IMG/VR virus record: IMGVR_UViG_3300042197_000476
Location: 1 to 21,655 of that record
DNA: 21,655 bases
DNA from: a virus
Strand: one strand, 5' to 3'
Shown here: piece by piece, positions 7,344 through 13,694 of the stretch
How the letters are laid out: each line of letters begins with the position of its first letter
Position numbering within the stretch: position 1 is the stretch's first letter
Notes under the pieces: model-generated
Told to the model about the DNA's origin: nothing
The model's database searches: none
The model's input: only the letters and a program-made list of their open reading frames with translations
Position numbers and translations under genes: made by a program

Positions 7344-7646
7344 TTATGATACCTCTATTCCGCTGATATGAAAATTAATTGTTGTAGCAGATGCCGAACC
7401 AGTAATGGTCTTTGTTGTAGCGAGTACCTGCTTAAGATCAATATAGATCGTTGTGTTTGCACCAATTGCTGCTGTTGTATGAAGAGCAACACCATCGAGT
7501 GCGAGTGTAAATGTTCCTGCAGATCCTGCAGTATTTGTTACAGCAATGTTAGTGATAATTGCTGTGGTCGATGCTGGAACTGTATACAATGTCGTGGATG
7601 ACGTTGCTGCTGCAGTTCTAGCAAGAGCCTTGGTTGTTGTAGCCAT
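7344..7646 (-). CDS. small virion protein, tandem paralogue 2
   Basis: The 100-residue product is about 62% identical, without gaps, to the next gene upstream. Shared blocks are KALAR, TLYTVPA.TTA..TNI.V.N, LDGV and IDLKQVLATTK. The TLYTVPA..TTA pattern followed by a carrier-type beta sandwich is common in small tail-associated proteins of phages. A strong AAGGAGG site and its own TGT-TATAAT element (7665-7670) lie upstream, so this copy can be transcribed alone. Likely a decoration or adaptor subunit; exact place in the virion unknown. Confidence 0.72.
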   Translation of the reverse strand: MATTTKALARTAAATSSTTLYTVPASTTAIITNIAVTNTAGSAGTFTLALDGVALHTTAAIGANTTIYIDLKQVLATTKTITGSASATTINFHISGIEVS

Positions 7647-7685
7647 TAGTTACTACCTCCTTGTGTAAATTATAACACATTTTTT

Positions 7686-7988
7686 TTATACTATCTCTGC
7701 TCCAGATATATGATATTTTAATCCAGATGCGGAGGCAAACCCAGCAATAATTTTTGTTGTTGCCAGGACCTGTTTCAAATCAATAACAAGTGTTGTGTAT
7801 TGATTAATTGAAACATTAGAAAATAACTCAACCCCATCAAGTAATATATCAAAAGTTATAGATGATCCAGTTGTGTTTGCTACAGAGATGTTTGTAACTA
7901 CCGCCGTAGTAGCCGCTGGCACTGTATACAGAGTTGCGCTAGATGTAGCAAAAGTCCCCCTTGCAAGAGCCTTAAGTGTTGTAGCCAT
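7686..7988 (-). CDS. small virion protein, tandem paralogue 1
   Basis: This 100-residue partner of the 7344-7646 gene has the same length and core (LYTVPAATTAVVTNISVANTT, shown here in part as LYTVPAATTAVV). Differences concentrate in residues 43-68, where the loop and strand contents change (for example DILLDGVELFSN against TLALDGVALHTT). That pattern fits a conserved scaffold with a diversified face, for instance a heteromeric or receptor-facing component. TTGGAG lies before the ATG and a TATAAT is present at 8004-8009. Confidence 0.72.
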   Translation of the reverse strand: MATTLKALARGTFATSSATLYTVPAATTAVVTNISVANTTGSSITFDILLDGVELFSNVSINQYTTLVIDLKQVLATTKIIAGFASASGLKYHISGAEIV

Positions 7989-8024
7989 TAAATATCTCCA
8001 ATCAAACTATTATTATATCTCATA

Positions 8025-8492
8025 TTAATAAGCCCCAATCAAAACTAACAATTCGTTTGCCACATCTGTCAAAGTATTATTATTAATTGATATGGTCTTA
8101 TTTGTTAAAGTTACTGAGTTGTCTGGTCCAACAGAGGGTGCTGCCCACTTGACCCCAAGTGTTTGAGCGGAGTCTGCGGTAAGAATAAAATTATTGCTTC
8201 CAACTGAAATAATGTTTGGTGTATCGTTGGATTGTCCAACAATTAAATCGCCCTTTGCATTAATAACAGATTGAGATATGCTACCTGCGGGATCTAGAGA
8301 AGTTATTTGATCTTGTAAATCATTTAATGTATATGCTATCGATGGATTTACCAATTCTGTTTCATCAGTATTTGCAGTATCGTAGTCTTCAGATCCGTAA
8401 TGGTAAAGTCTTAACGCAGCCTGTATGTCGGCGGTATTCGTATACGAAGGTACCTTGGTTGAGTATAAAGAACCAATTGATTCAGAAGCCAT
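8025..8492 (-). CDS. tail fibre protein, short
   Basis: The 155-residue product has an N-terminal adaptor-like block (GSLYSTKVPSYTNTADIQ) and then NAKGDLIVGQSNDTP with FILTADSAQTLGVKWAAP. The AKGDL...SVG.N..ILTADSAQ..G.KWA pattern is a frequent tail-fibre module in phages of aquatic bacteria. The C-terminus TLTNKTISINNNTL is also typical of fibre beta-helix starts. AAAGGTG precedes the ATG, and a TGG-TATAAT promoter lies about 18 bases further upstream. It is short for a fibre, so it may be a fibre segment assembled with its neighbours. Confidence 0.75.
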   Translation of the reverse strand: MASESIGSLYSTKVPSYTNTADIQAALRLYHYGSEDYDTANTDETELVNPSIAYTLNDLQDQITSLDPAGSISQSVINAKGDLIVGQSNDTPNIISVGSNNFILTADSAQTLGVKWAAPSVGPDNSVTLTNKTISINNNTLTDVANELLVLIGAY

Positions 8493-8511
8493 ATTTTATC
8501 ACCTTTCGTTA

Positions 8512-9075
8512 TTATACCACTATAGATATAAAAACATGAACAGTAAAGTCTCCATCTAGATCTACCCAATCAGTGCCGTTGTGCTCTTTAGCAACAAAAT
8601 CTATATCAAGATTAGTCGCCTCTTCTGCAAGTGCTGGTACAGACATGCTTGATGCAATTGGATTCGTGTGAGTAATTTGATACTGTATGTTAAAATTTTC
8701 AGCAGTTAACGGTGTTCCAGAAACAGTAATAATGTTAGCAATAAGAATGCTAAGGGTTCCAGAACCACTAGAAAAATTGACGGTATGAAGTTTAGAATAA
8801 AGTACTGGATTAACCTTTACTACTTTTACCCAACTATCACCACCTGGTTGGCTGACATATTGATAAAGAAATGCGTAGTCTACTCCTGGGGCTGTGTTAA
8901 TATATAAATCGTTAAGTTCTGCCTCTTGCCCTATTTCAACAACATTTGGATCACCAATACCAACATATATTTGACTACCCCGTTGTCCTTGTGGACCAAA
9001 ATCTACAGACAACTCTACAATTTCGGGGGAGCCAAGAACTGTTAGGTCATCATTAGAAAGTAATACATCTGGCAT
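8512..9075 (-). CDS. tail protein with short collagen-like entry
   Basis: The 187-residue protein has VDFGPQGQRGSQIYVG near residue 25, a short Gly-x-y entry. It is followed by LYINTAPGVDYAFLYQYVSQPGG.SWVKVVKVNPVLYS, a module that recurs after collagen-like turns in phage tail proteins. The C-terminal half is beta-rich (TVNFSSGSGTLSILI). Its ATG shares a base with the stop of the 9075-9431 gene (TAATG), so the two are probably translated together in fixed ratio. Likely a baseplate or fibre-connecting subunit. Confidence 0.72.
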   Translation of the reverse strand: MPDVLLSNDDLTVLGSPEIVELSVDFGPQGQRGSQIYVGIGDPNVVEIGQEAELNDLYINTAPGVDYAFLYQYVSQPGGDSWVKVVKVNPVLYSKLHTVNFSSGSGTLSILIANIITVSGTPLTAENFNIQYQITHTNPIASSMSVPALAEEATNLDIDFVAKEHNGTDWVDLDGDFTVHVFISIVV

Positions 9076-9431
9076 TATTCCACTGCTCCAGTAATATCAT
9101 CCGTCACTGTAATGCTACCAGTAAGCAGTGTATAAATAACACCAGCGCCATTATCTATTTGAACATCGTATACATATGTTGTTCCAGCAGATAGTTCTCT
9201 TCCCTGTGTTGGTGTGATTGTGCAAGTAACAATATCTTGAGCCGTGTCGACTGCTGCTGTTGCTGCAATTTGAGTTCCTGAACTACCACGAACATTCGCT
9301 ATAGTAAAAACAGCATTACCATCATAATCGTCTAATGAAAAGGTTGCTCCGTTTGCGTTTTTAGGTCTAATAATAAATTGATAGGTGTCACCACGGTAGT
9401 AATTAAAATTATATGTTCCTGGAAATGCCAT
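9075..9431 (-). CDS. baseplate Ig-like protein, paralogue 2
   Basis: The 118-residue protein has YNFNYYRGDTYQFIIRP near residues 7-23 and a final GSITVTDDITG strand. Both correspond to the 2789-3205 and 10287-10685 proteins. The middle carries NAVFTIANVRGSSG and a disulphide-free beta core, consistent with a single Ig-like baseplate domain. AGGAGG lies eight bases before the ATG, with an upstream TGG-TATAAT element. It overlaps the next gene by TAATG. As one of three dispersed paralogues, it probably occupies an equivalent position for a different appendage. Confidence 0.72.
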   Translation of the reverse strand: MAFPGTYNFNYYRGDTYQFIIRPKNANGATFSLDDYDGNAVFTIANVRGSSGTQIAATAAVDTAQDIVTCTITPTQGRELSAGTTYVYDVQIDNGAGVIYTLLTGSITVTDDITGAVE

Positions 9432-9455
9432 TATTCCTCCTACTTTATTATACCA

Positions 9456-10187
9456 TTACGAAACTGCAATATGTATTGAATTTACTACCATTGAAGAATC
9501 ATAGTCCGTTCTTATTTGTGGAATTCCTCCAGATGACTGCATTTGCTTATTCTCTATAAAAACTGTGTGCTGCATAGATATATCATATTCAAACTGATAT
9601 TTTAAGGTGCCTAAATAAGATATGGGTGATGTAGCCTCATTGGAGCATAAGGTTCTAAACCAAACCTCTGTATTATTGTTAAAAGTAGACAGTGTTATAT
9701 TATAACGAATTGTTACAATTGCCCCGACATTTAATGCTCTAAAGTTTAGACGTTTTGTTACTGGATTCCATAATCCAACAGACTCTCTTGGCAAAAAAAA
9801 CTCATTAGTATTTTTGCCTTTTCCATCAACATTAAAATTGACCCAACCATCGTCTCCTTGGCTTGCCCCTAGCCTAAAACTTTTTCTTTCAAGATTATCA
9901 TATAGTGCCCAGCCTATATTTTGCATTGATGGAGATAGTATGCTAATTCCATCTTTACCGTCTTGTCCATCTTTACCGTTCTTTCCAGGATCCCCTTTGT
10001 CGCCCTTTAGACCCTGTTCTCCCTGCGGTCCATTGTCTCCCTTGGGTCCTCTTGGTCCAGGCTCTCCTTGTGGTCCAGGGACAGCAATATACATTTGTGG
10101 ATCAACAATTAAAGAATTATCCGACGGTATATTTTCTGAATATTTTTTCTTTTTTGAAGACACTGGAAAGTCCATGCTTTTTGCCAT
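9456..10187 (-). CDS. collagen-like tail fibre protein
   Basis: The 243-residue protein has a lysine-rich N-terminus, then about fourteen uninterrupted Gly-x-y triplets from residue 38 to 80 (GPQGEPGPRGPKGDNG...). A C-terminal domain of about 160 residues is rich in aromatic and asparagine residues and probably forms the trimeric head. Collagen-like stalks are common in phage fibres and drive trimerisation. An AGGTAAG site precedes the ATG, and the small 10201-10287 frame lies 13 bases upstream. The C-terminal domain has no recognised receptor-binding family. Role in adsorption is likely. Confidence 0.82.
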   Translation of the reverse strand: MAKSMDFPVSSKKKKYSENIPSDNSLIVDPQMYIAVPGPQGEPGPRGPKGDNGPQGEQGLKGDKGDPGKNGKDGQDGKDGISILSPSMQNIGWALYDNLERKSFRLGASQGDDGWVNFNVDGKGKNTNEFFLPRESVGLWNPVTKRLNFRALNVGAIVTIRYNITLSTFNNNTEVWFRTLCSNEATSPISYLGTLKYQFEYDISMQHTVFIENKQMQSSGGIPQIRTDYDSSMVVNSIHIAVS

Positions 10188-10200
10188 TGGACTTACCTAT

Positions 10201-10287
10201 TTATTTCTTTACCTTAAAAACCTTATTACCGATTTTAACAATTGGCGGTAAATTATTATTATTTGTTGAAACCTTTATCACTGCCAT
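10201..10287 (-). CDS. 28-residue tail-cluster peptide
   Basis: A short frame starts at an ATG that shares a base with the TAA of the 10287-10685 gene (TAATG), the same junction used at three other places in this cluster. It encodes a basic peptide beginning MAVIKVSTNNNNLPPIVKIG and ending KVFKVKK. Coupling and the gap it fills between two structural genes support translation. No function is recognised, and chance cannot be excluded at this size. Confidence 0.5.
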   Translation of the reverse strand: MAVIKVSTNNNNLPPIVKIGNKVFKVKK

Positions 10288-10685
10288 TATAGGCTACCCC
10301 CTGGCGTAATATCTCCAAGCACACAAATTGTTCCTATTACTGGAGTCCAAATTGTATCTTCCCCTGATTCTGGAATAACAGCCTGTAAATCAAATGACAA
10401 TTCTGCAACAACGCTTTTGTAGGCTGTGCCCCAATTTTCTGTTATTGATGCTGGAGCAACAATTGTTACATCTGAAGTATCTTCATACTCTACCTCAAGT
10501 TCATCTAATACATCGCCGTTTGGATCGTATACTGTTGCACGATATTCCCAGCCTTCGGTATCAAACAATGTAGATTCGTCATCTTCTAGAAACTTAACAT
10601 TAAGTCTTGCAGTATCTCCACGTACTACTGTCCATTGGACATTTGCAGGGGTAGCGCCATGTTTTTCGATTGTTGGAGTACACAT
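10287..10685 (-). CDS. baseplate Ig-like protein, paralogue 3
   Basis: The 132-residue protein contains VQWTVVRGDTARLNVKF near residues 18-34 and ends GTICVLGDITPGGS, aligning at both ends with the two other RGDT-type paralogues. The centre is acidic (DELEVEYEDTSD). The ATG has no ribosome site. Instead TGG-TATAAT ends exactly six bases upstream, predicting a leaderless mRNA that heads the 10685-to-8512 gene series. Its stop overlaps the 28-residue frame by TAATG. Likely a tail-tip structural domain. Confidence 0.72.
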   Translation of the reverse strand: MCTPTIEKHGATPANVQWTVVRGDTARLNVKFLEDDESTLFDTEGWEYRATVYDPNGDVLDELEVEYEDTSDVTIVAPASITENWGTAYKSVVAELSFDLQAVIPESGEDTIWTPVIGTICVLGDITPGGSL

Positions 10686-10700
10686 ATTGCGATTATACCA
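10686..10700 (-). promoter_or_regulatory. leaderless promoter of the 10287-10685 gene
   Basis: Minus-strand TGG-TATAAT (10692-10697 for the hexamer) sits exactly six bases from the ATG at 10685. No convincing -35 is present, so it relies on the extended -10. Confidence 0.6.
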
Positions 10701-10713
10701 TAAATAATAAGAC

Positions 10714-10762
10714 TGACACTCTAGGGGCAGTGGGGGTGGGTAGAGAGCAACCTAGAGTGCCA
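10714..10762. repeat. inverted repeat, possible terminator
   Basis: CACTCTAGG (10717-10725) and CCTAGAGTG (10751-10759) are perfect nine-base arms around a G-rich 25-base spacer, and pairing extends past one mismatch. On the minus strand the hairpin is followed by a T-rich stretch before the promoter of the next gene. It could end transcripts coming from the holin gene, or it could be a protein-binding or RNA element. Confidence 0.6.
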
Positions 10763-10769
10763 GCACATT

Positions 10770-10969
10770 GATTATAACATTTCTTTATTATAAAACGGAC
10801 AAAAAGTATAAAAACTTTTAAACCAGGACATATTGAAAAACTGTTATCAAATTGTTATAAAGAAAAAACGGTATAGAGTTGAAAACTGTAAAACCAGAGT
10901 GTATAATTGAAATATATAAAAGAAAAGAATATACTAACTATTAAGATATCTTTTATATATTATATATAG
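10770..10969 (+). promoter_or_regulatory. non-coding AT-rich region with tandem plus-strand promoters
   Basis: I see no gene here. Two well-spaced plus-strand promoters are present: TTGAAA (10833-10838), 17 bases, TATAAA (10856-10861); and TTGAAA (10879-10884), 17 bases, TATAAT (10902-10907). The expected start of the second is at a perfect 12-base inverted repeat, ATATATAAAAGA (10912-10923) and TCTTTTATATAT (10949-10960). Transcripts would run antisense into the holin gene. The inverted repeat may also terminate the holin mRNA on the minus strand. Confidence 0.45.
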
Positions 10970-11197
10970 TTACTTTTTAGAATGATCTTCAAGGTGGCTA
11001 AGCATCATATCAAACATTTTATCCATTTTGTCTTCAAGCCGTGTTACTTGATCTTTCATTGAACTTCCACTATTTGGCTTTAATTCGGACAAAATATCCT
11101 CAACGTATTTTTTCACAATCCACCTTCCGACGAGTCCGACAGCACCAAGTATGGATATAACTGTTAATATAAAACCTGCCCAATCTTGTGCTGACAT
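10970..11197 (-). CDS. holin-like membrane protein (DUF2746-like)
   Basis: The 75-residue protein has one membrane segment (about residues 8-26, GFILTVISILGAVGLVG), a basic stretch, and then a helical coiled-coil-like tail (SSMKDQVTRLEDKMDKMFDMMLSHLEDH). Actinophage holins of the DUF2746 type have the same plan, with one helix followed by a SSLRD...-type helix. It would form lesions in the membrane that trigger lysis together with the transglycosylase, though that gene is 7 kb away. The extended -10 (TGA-TATAAT) ends seven bases before the ATG, so the mRNA is leaderless or nearly so. Confidence 0.65.
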   Translation of the reverse strand: MSAQDWAGFILTVISILGAVGLVGRWIVKKYVEDILSELKPNSGSSMKDQVTRLEDKMDKMFDMMLSHLEDHSKK

Positions 11198-11307
11198 AAG
11201 ACAAATTATATCATTATTTGAAACAAAAATGCGACGGTATAAGTCGAAGCCGAAAATAGAATTATCAAACCCCCTATAGACAACATGTTAATGCAAGCAT
11301 TCTAAAC

Positions 11308-11343
11308 TTGTCTAAATAAAGGTTTATAGGATATAATGGGGGT
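11308..11343 (+). promoter_or_regulatory. leaderless promoter of the 11344 gene pair
   Basis: TTGTCT (11308-11313), 18 bases, TATAAT (11332-11337), then GGGGGT and the ATG at 11344. The start of transcription should coincide with the start codon. Confidence 0.65.
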
Positions 11344-11544
11344 ATGACAATAACAATTGATAATAAAGAAACCCTAATAGAAAAGACCAAGGCATATTTG
11401 CTTGAAGATTTTCTAACAAGCCTAGAAACAACAGATTTAGATCAAGAAGAAAAAGATGCTAATGTTGTTCTGGCTAGAAAGAAAATGCAAGCAGATGCAG
11501 AAAATATTGCTAACCTGGTATATAAGGTATATGGATTAGAATGA
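11344..11544 (+). CDS. small helical protein, unknown
   Basis: The 66-residue acidic protein is predicted to be almost entirely helical (AYLLEDFLTSLETTDLD, then EEKDANVVLARKKMQADA). It has no cysteines, membrane segment or recognised family. The start follows a leaderless promoter. Its TGA overlaps the next ATG (ATGA), so it forms a two-gene unit with the zinc-ribbon gene, followed closely by the sulfotransferase gene with its own promoter. It may be a partner of the zinc-ribbon protein. Confidence 0.62.
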   Translation: MTITIDNKETLIEKTKAYLLEDFLTSLETTDLDQEEKDANVVLARKKMQADAENIANLVYKVYGLE

Positions 11545-11744
11545 TGGCTGATGATGTTAAGCCATGGGATTTATTAAATCCTAATTCTCCTAGATCGCCA
11601 GAAGAATTGGCTGTATACCGCCTTAAAATCTGCAGAGGATGTGAGTTTTTTAGACCTAAGACTCAAACATGTAAAAAGTGTGGATGTTTTATGAAAGCCA
11701 AATCTATGCTGCTAAATGCTAAATGTCCTGTGGGGAAATGGTAA
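11541..11744 (+). CDS. zinc-ribbon protein (DUF6171-like)
   Basis: The 67-residue product starts MADDVKPWDLLNP (after a possible extra M) and has C31-x2-C34, C44-x2-C47 and C62 in CPVGKW. The pattern KPWDLLNPNSPR...C..C......C.KCGCFM..K......CP.GKW is that of an uncharacterised phage family recalled as DUF6171. It probably binds one or two zinc ions; function is unknown. Two ATGs three bases apart can serve as the start; the first overlaps the preceding stop. Confidence 0.72.
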   Translation: MMADDVKPWDLLNPNSPRSPEELAVYRLKICRGCEFFRPKTQTCKKCGCFMKAKSMLLNAKCPVGKW

Positions 11745-11757
11745 TTCTGCTTTAGTG

Positions 11758-11769
11758 TAGAATAGTGTT
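11758..11769 (+). promoter_or_regulatory. leaderless promoter of the sulfotransferase gene
   Basis: TAGAAT (11758-11763) ends six bases before the GTG start at 11770, and no ribosome site is visible. The spacing is the same as at the other leaderless genes in the window. Confidence 0.6.
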
Positions 11770-12576
11770 GTGGGTAAAACTTTTCATTTTCTATCTGGTT
11801 TACATCGCTCTGGCAATACCGTTCTTTCTGCAATATTGAATCAAAATCCAGAAGTATATGTAAGCCCTATTAGTGCTTTGATAGAGCATACTTGGGTTTG
11901 CCATAATACCGCTCAAAATTTTGAAAGCACACAGGTAAGTCTTGAAGATAAAAATAGATCAGTTAATATGATATTCAGACTGCCTGAAATATATTATGAA
12001 GATGTTAGTAAGCCAATAGTTTTTGACAGACACAAATCATGGATTAATCCAGGAAATATTGATCTTATAAAAACATATATAACTAAGAATCCAAAAATAG
12101 TTTTTACTACCAGACCCATTTTGGAATGTATTGCTTCTTTTATAGCAATAGATAAAAATGCAATTCTTGATAGCATGAATTATTGTCAATATGTACAAGA
12201 TTCAAATTTAACAGAAAATGAAAATATTGTTGATTATTTAATGTCAGAACATAGTACATTTGGTTTTACTAGAAACCTTGCCTTAAACTCAATAGATAAT
12301 CCAGATAATTTTGGAATGATTCATGTGGTTAAGTATGAAAATCTTTTAAATACCCCACAAGAAACTATGGATGGTATCTACGACTTTTTAGAAATCGATA
12401 AGTTCAAACATAATTTTACAAATATTCGTAAGATAGAAAAATATAACGATACTGCTATAGGATTTTCTAAAGATTTACATAAAGTAAGAAGAGTTCTTGG
12501 TAAGGGTGATGTAAGAGTTGAAGATTATCTAACGCCTAGATCTATTGAGAAATATAAAGACGTTAGGTATTTTTAG
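11770..12576 (+). CDS. sulfotransferase
   Basis: The 268-residue protein has the two PAPS-binding signatures of sulfotransferases. FLSGLHRSGNTVLSAILNQNP at residues 7-27 (shown in part as SGLHRSGNT) is the 5'-phosphosulfate loop, and FTTRPILECIAS around 112-123 supplies the arginine and serine that hold the 3' phosphate. It would transfer sulfate from PAPS to a hydroxyl or amine on a glycan or protein in the cytoplasm. The GTG start follows a leaderless promoter. With two glycosyltransferases in the same genome it suggests a modified glycan on virion or host surface. Substrate is unknown. Confidence 0.83.
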   Translation: MGKTFHFLSGLHRSGNTVLSAILNQNPEVYVSPISALIEHTWVCHNTAQNFESTQVSLEDKNRSVNMIFRLPEIYYEDVSKPIVFDRHKSWINPGNIDLIKTYITKNPKIVFTTRPILECIASFIAIDKNAILDSMNYCQYVQDSNLTENENIVDYLMSEHSTFGFTRNLALNSIDNPDNFGMIHVVKYENLLNTPQETMDGIYDFLEIDKFKHNFTNIRKIEKYNDTAIGFSKDLHKVRRVLGKGDVRVEDYLTPRSIEKYKDVRYF

Positions 12577-12586
12577 TTATATCGAA

Positions 12587-12772
12587 TTACATACACTCAA
12601 TACAATAGTTGGTTATACGACGATTTGATTCAGAAACAAATATGGACCTGCCACAATGAAAACATCTGGATTCTTGAACATTGGAAAAATTCATAATATT
12701 TTTATACCTGTTTGTATAAAACAACATTGTAATGGTCCAGGTGAGAAATATAATCAATAGTATCTTTATCAT
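12587..12772 (-). CDS. membrane-anchored zinc-ribbon protein
   Basis: The 61-residue protein has one N-terminal membrane helix (residues 2-19, IKILLIIFLTWTITMLF), a basic linker and C37-x2-C40 with C57-x2-C60 (CFHCG and CIEC). Four cysteines would hold one zinc on the cytoplasmic side if the N-terminus is outside. The start codon follows TGA-TACAAT by six bases, so the mRNA is predicted to be leaderless. It converges on the sulfotransferase gene with only ten bases between; no terminator hairpin is visible there. Function is unknown. Confidence 0.65.
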   Translation of the reverse strand: MIKILLIIFLTWTITMLFYTNRYKNIMNFSNVQESRCFHCGRSIFVSESNRRITNYCIECM

Positions 12773-12787
12773 ATACTGATTGTATCA
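12773..12787 (-). promoter_or_regulatory. leaderless promoter of the 12587-12772 gene
   Basis: Minus-strand TG-A-TACAAT (hexamer at 12779-12784) ends six bases from the ATG at 12772. It lies just outside the end of the upstream gene. Confidence 0.6.
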
Positions 12788-12970
12788 GATACTCCACCAG
12801 CCTCTTATAGTACCGCCATCTACTGGACATAAATACTCTTTGGGTTTATTTGATTTGTAATATTCTACAAATAGTTTATGGGATAGATCTAGATCAGGTT
12901 CATGAGTATACCGTCCACAATCAGGGCAGATATCTGCATAGACATATTCGTATACGTGGCGACAGGGCAT
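12785..12970 (-). CDS. zinc-binding GWWSI-type phage protein
   Basis: The frame is open from 13087 but I choose the ATG at 12970, because a TATAAT (12977-12982) ends six bases upstream and the product then starts at the conserved part. The upstream GTG lies inside a terminator hairpin. The 61-residue protein has C3-x-H5, C15-x2-C18 (CPDCGRYTHE) and ends GTIRGWWSI. That CxH..CxxCGR.TH...GWWSI plan is recalled from small phage proteins of unknown function. It probably binds zinc and acts in the cytoplasm. Confidence 0.68.
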   Translation of the reverse strand: MPCRHVYEYVYADICPDCGRYTHEPDLDLSHKLFVEYYKSNKPKEYLCPVDGGTIRGWWSI

Positions 12971-12982
12971 TTTTATATTATA
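12971..12982 (-). promoter_or_regulatory. leaderless promoter of the 12785-12970 gene
   Basis: Minus-strand TATAAT (12977-12982) is six bases from the ATG. It decides the start of this gene, since no ribosome site exists at either candidate start. Confidence 0.6.
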
Positions 12983-13066
12983 CCCCAAATCTGAAAAATT
13001 TTTTATTTTGGCAAAATCTGAATATTTTTCTAAGATGTATGATGCATGATTTGAAAAAATAAATAC

Positions 13067-13106
13067 AAAAAAAAATAGTGCGACCACTATTGGAGAGATC
13101 GCACTA
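13067..13106 (-). terminator. intrinsic terminator of the minus-strand small-gene operon
   Basis: TAGTGCGA (13099-13106 read on the minus strand) pairs with TCGCACTA (13076-13083) around a 15-base loop, followed on the minus strand by nine T residues (13067-13075). It lies directly after the 13113-13376 gene. Confidence 0.9.
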
Positions 13107-13112
13107 GGTTAT

Positions 13113-13376
13113 TTATTTAACTGCTCTTAGAAATCCAACTCCTTTAGATTTTATTTCATCAAGATTGACATTGATTTTATCTAATTGTAAATCTCTAACA
13201 ACTTTAGAGGTTTCTACTACTATTGTTTTAGCAAAGGCAACACCCAGAAGTTTTAGACCTATTGGAATTGCTACTACTGCGCCTATTGTGAGTATTGCTA
13301 CTATACCCGCACCAAATAGCAGGAAGTATCCAACCCAATCAAATATAGTTTCAAGGGGGCTAAACAAGAAATCCAC
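13113..13376 (-). CDS. small membrane protein
   Basis: The 87-residue protein has two hydrophobic stretches, about 14-24 and 25-50 (LLFGAGIVAILTIGAVVAIP), then a soluble basic helix (ETSKVVRDLQLDKINVNLDEIK). The start is a GTG overlapping the TAG of the preceding gene (TAGTG), with GAGAGGTGG upstream. It is the last gene before the operon terminator. It could be a membrane-modifying early protein, for example one that affects host division or superinfection, but nothing in the sequence fixes the role. Confidence 0.65.
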   Translation of the reverse strand: MDFLFSPLETIFDWVGYFLLFGAGIVAILTIGAVVAIPIGLKLLGVAFAKTIVVETSKVVRDLQLDKINVNLDEIKSKGVGFLRAVK

Positions 13377-13570
13377 TAGACGCCCACCTCTCTAATTGGC
13401 TTAGTGCCCTGTAAATATCCGTCAATACCTAATAAATCGCAAGTAATTTTTACTCGCTGATTTTTCTTTAGAGATTTTTTATACAAATCAATAAAGTAAT
13501 AAACATTTTCTTTAGTAGGCAAATCCATTTTCATTTCTTTGCCGTTCATACTAGTTATCGTTAGTTTCAT
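13376..13570 (-). CDS. small beta-type protein, paralogue of 14780-14962
   Basis: The 64-residue product (MKLTITSMNGKEMKMDLP...) resembles the plus-strand 14780-14962 protein. Shared positions include NG near the start, a V..FI..Y block, and VKITCDLLGI.G against VKVSCDTLGIRG near the end. The single conserved cysteine lies in that last block. AAAGAAAGG precedes the ATG, inside the end of the 13551-13694 frame. No function is recognised. The two copies sit on opposite arms of the divergent region. Confidence 0.7.
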   Translation of the reverse strand: MKLTITSMNGKEMKMDLPTKENVYYFIDLYKKSLKKNQRVKITCDLLGIDGYLQGTKPIREVGV

Positions 13571-13694
13571 TTAACACCTTTCTTTTTTCTGTATCTGTTG
13601 CTTTGTTATACCCTGCGATACTGCCGTGCTTGATAATCCAAGCCTTGCGTAGTTTCTGCTCTTGCGAATAATAATAATAAATAACACTATTCAC
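13551..13694 (-). CDS. small basic protein, probable
   Basis: A 47-residue frame starts at a GTG that overlaps the TAG of the preceding gene (TAGTG) and ends 20 bases inside the next gene. It encodes NSVIYYYYSQEQKLRKAWII..., a tyrosine run followed by a basic helix and an acidic-basic tail. The tight overlap at the start argues for translation. There is no separate ribosome site and no recognised family, so it remains provisional. Confidence 0.5.
   Translation of the reverse strand: MNSVIYYYYSQEQKLRKAWIIKHGSIAGYNKATDTEKRKVLNETNDN

Noticed and set aside
7368-7601. Cysteine-rich plus-strand frame opposite the 7344-7646 gene
   Set aside because: Cysteines arise from reading alanine and threonine codons backwards. 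The minus-strand gene has a tandem paralogue, which proves its frame.
9814-10251. Long plus-strand frame of 145 codons opposite the collagen-like gene
   Set aside because: It is the antisense of Gly-Pro-rich codons, which naturally lack stops. It has no ribosome site or promoter, and the minus-strand reading has clear collagen triplets.
10714-10762. Phage attachment site
   Set aside because: There is no integrase gene or tRNA-like sequence nearby; the inverted repeat is more simply a terminator or RNA hairpin.
13085-13087. GTG at 13087 as the start of the 12785 gene
   Set aside because: It lies within the terminator hairpin of the upstream operon and lacks a ribosome site. The ATG at 12970 follows a -10 at the leaderless distance and starts at the conserved part.
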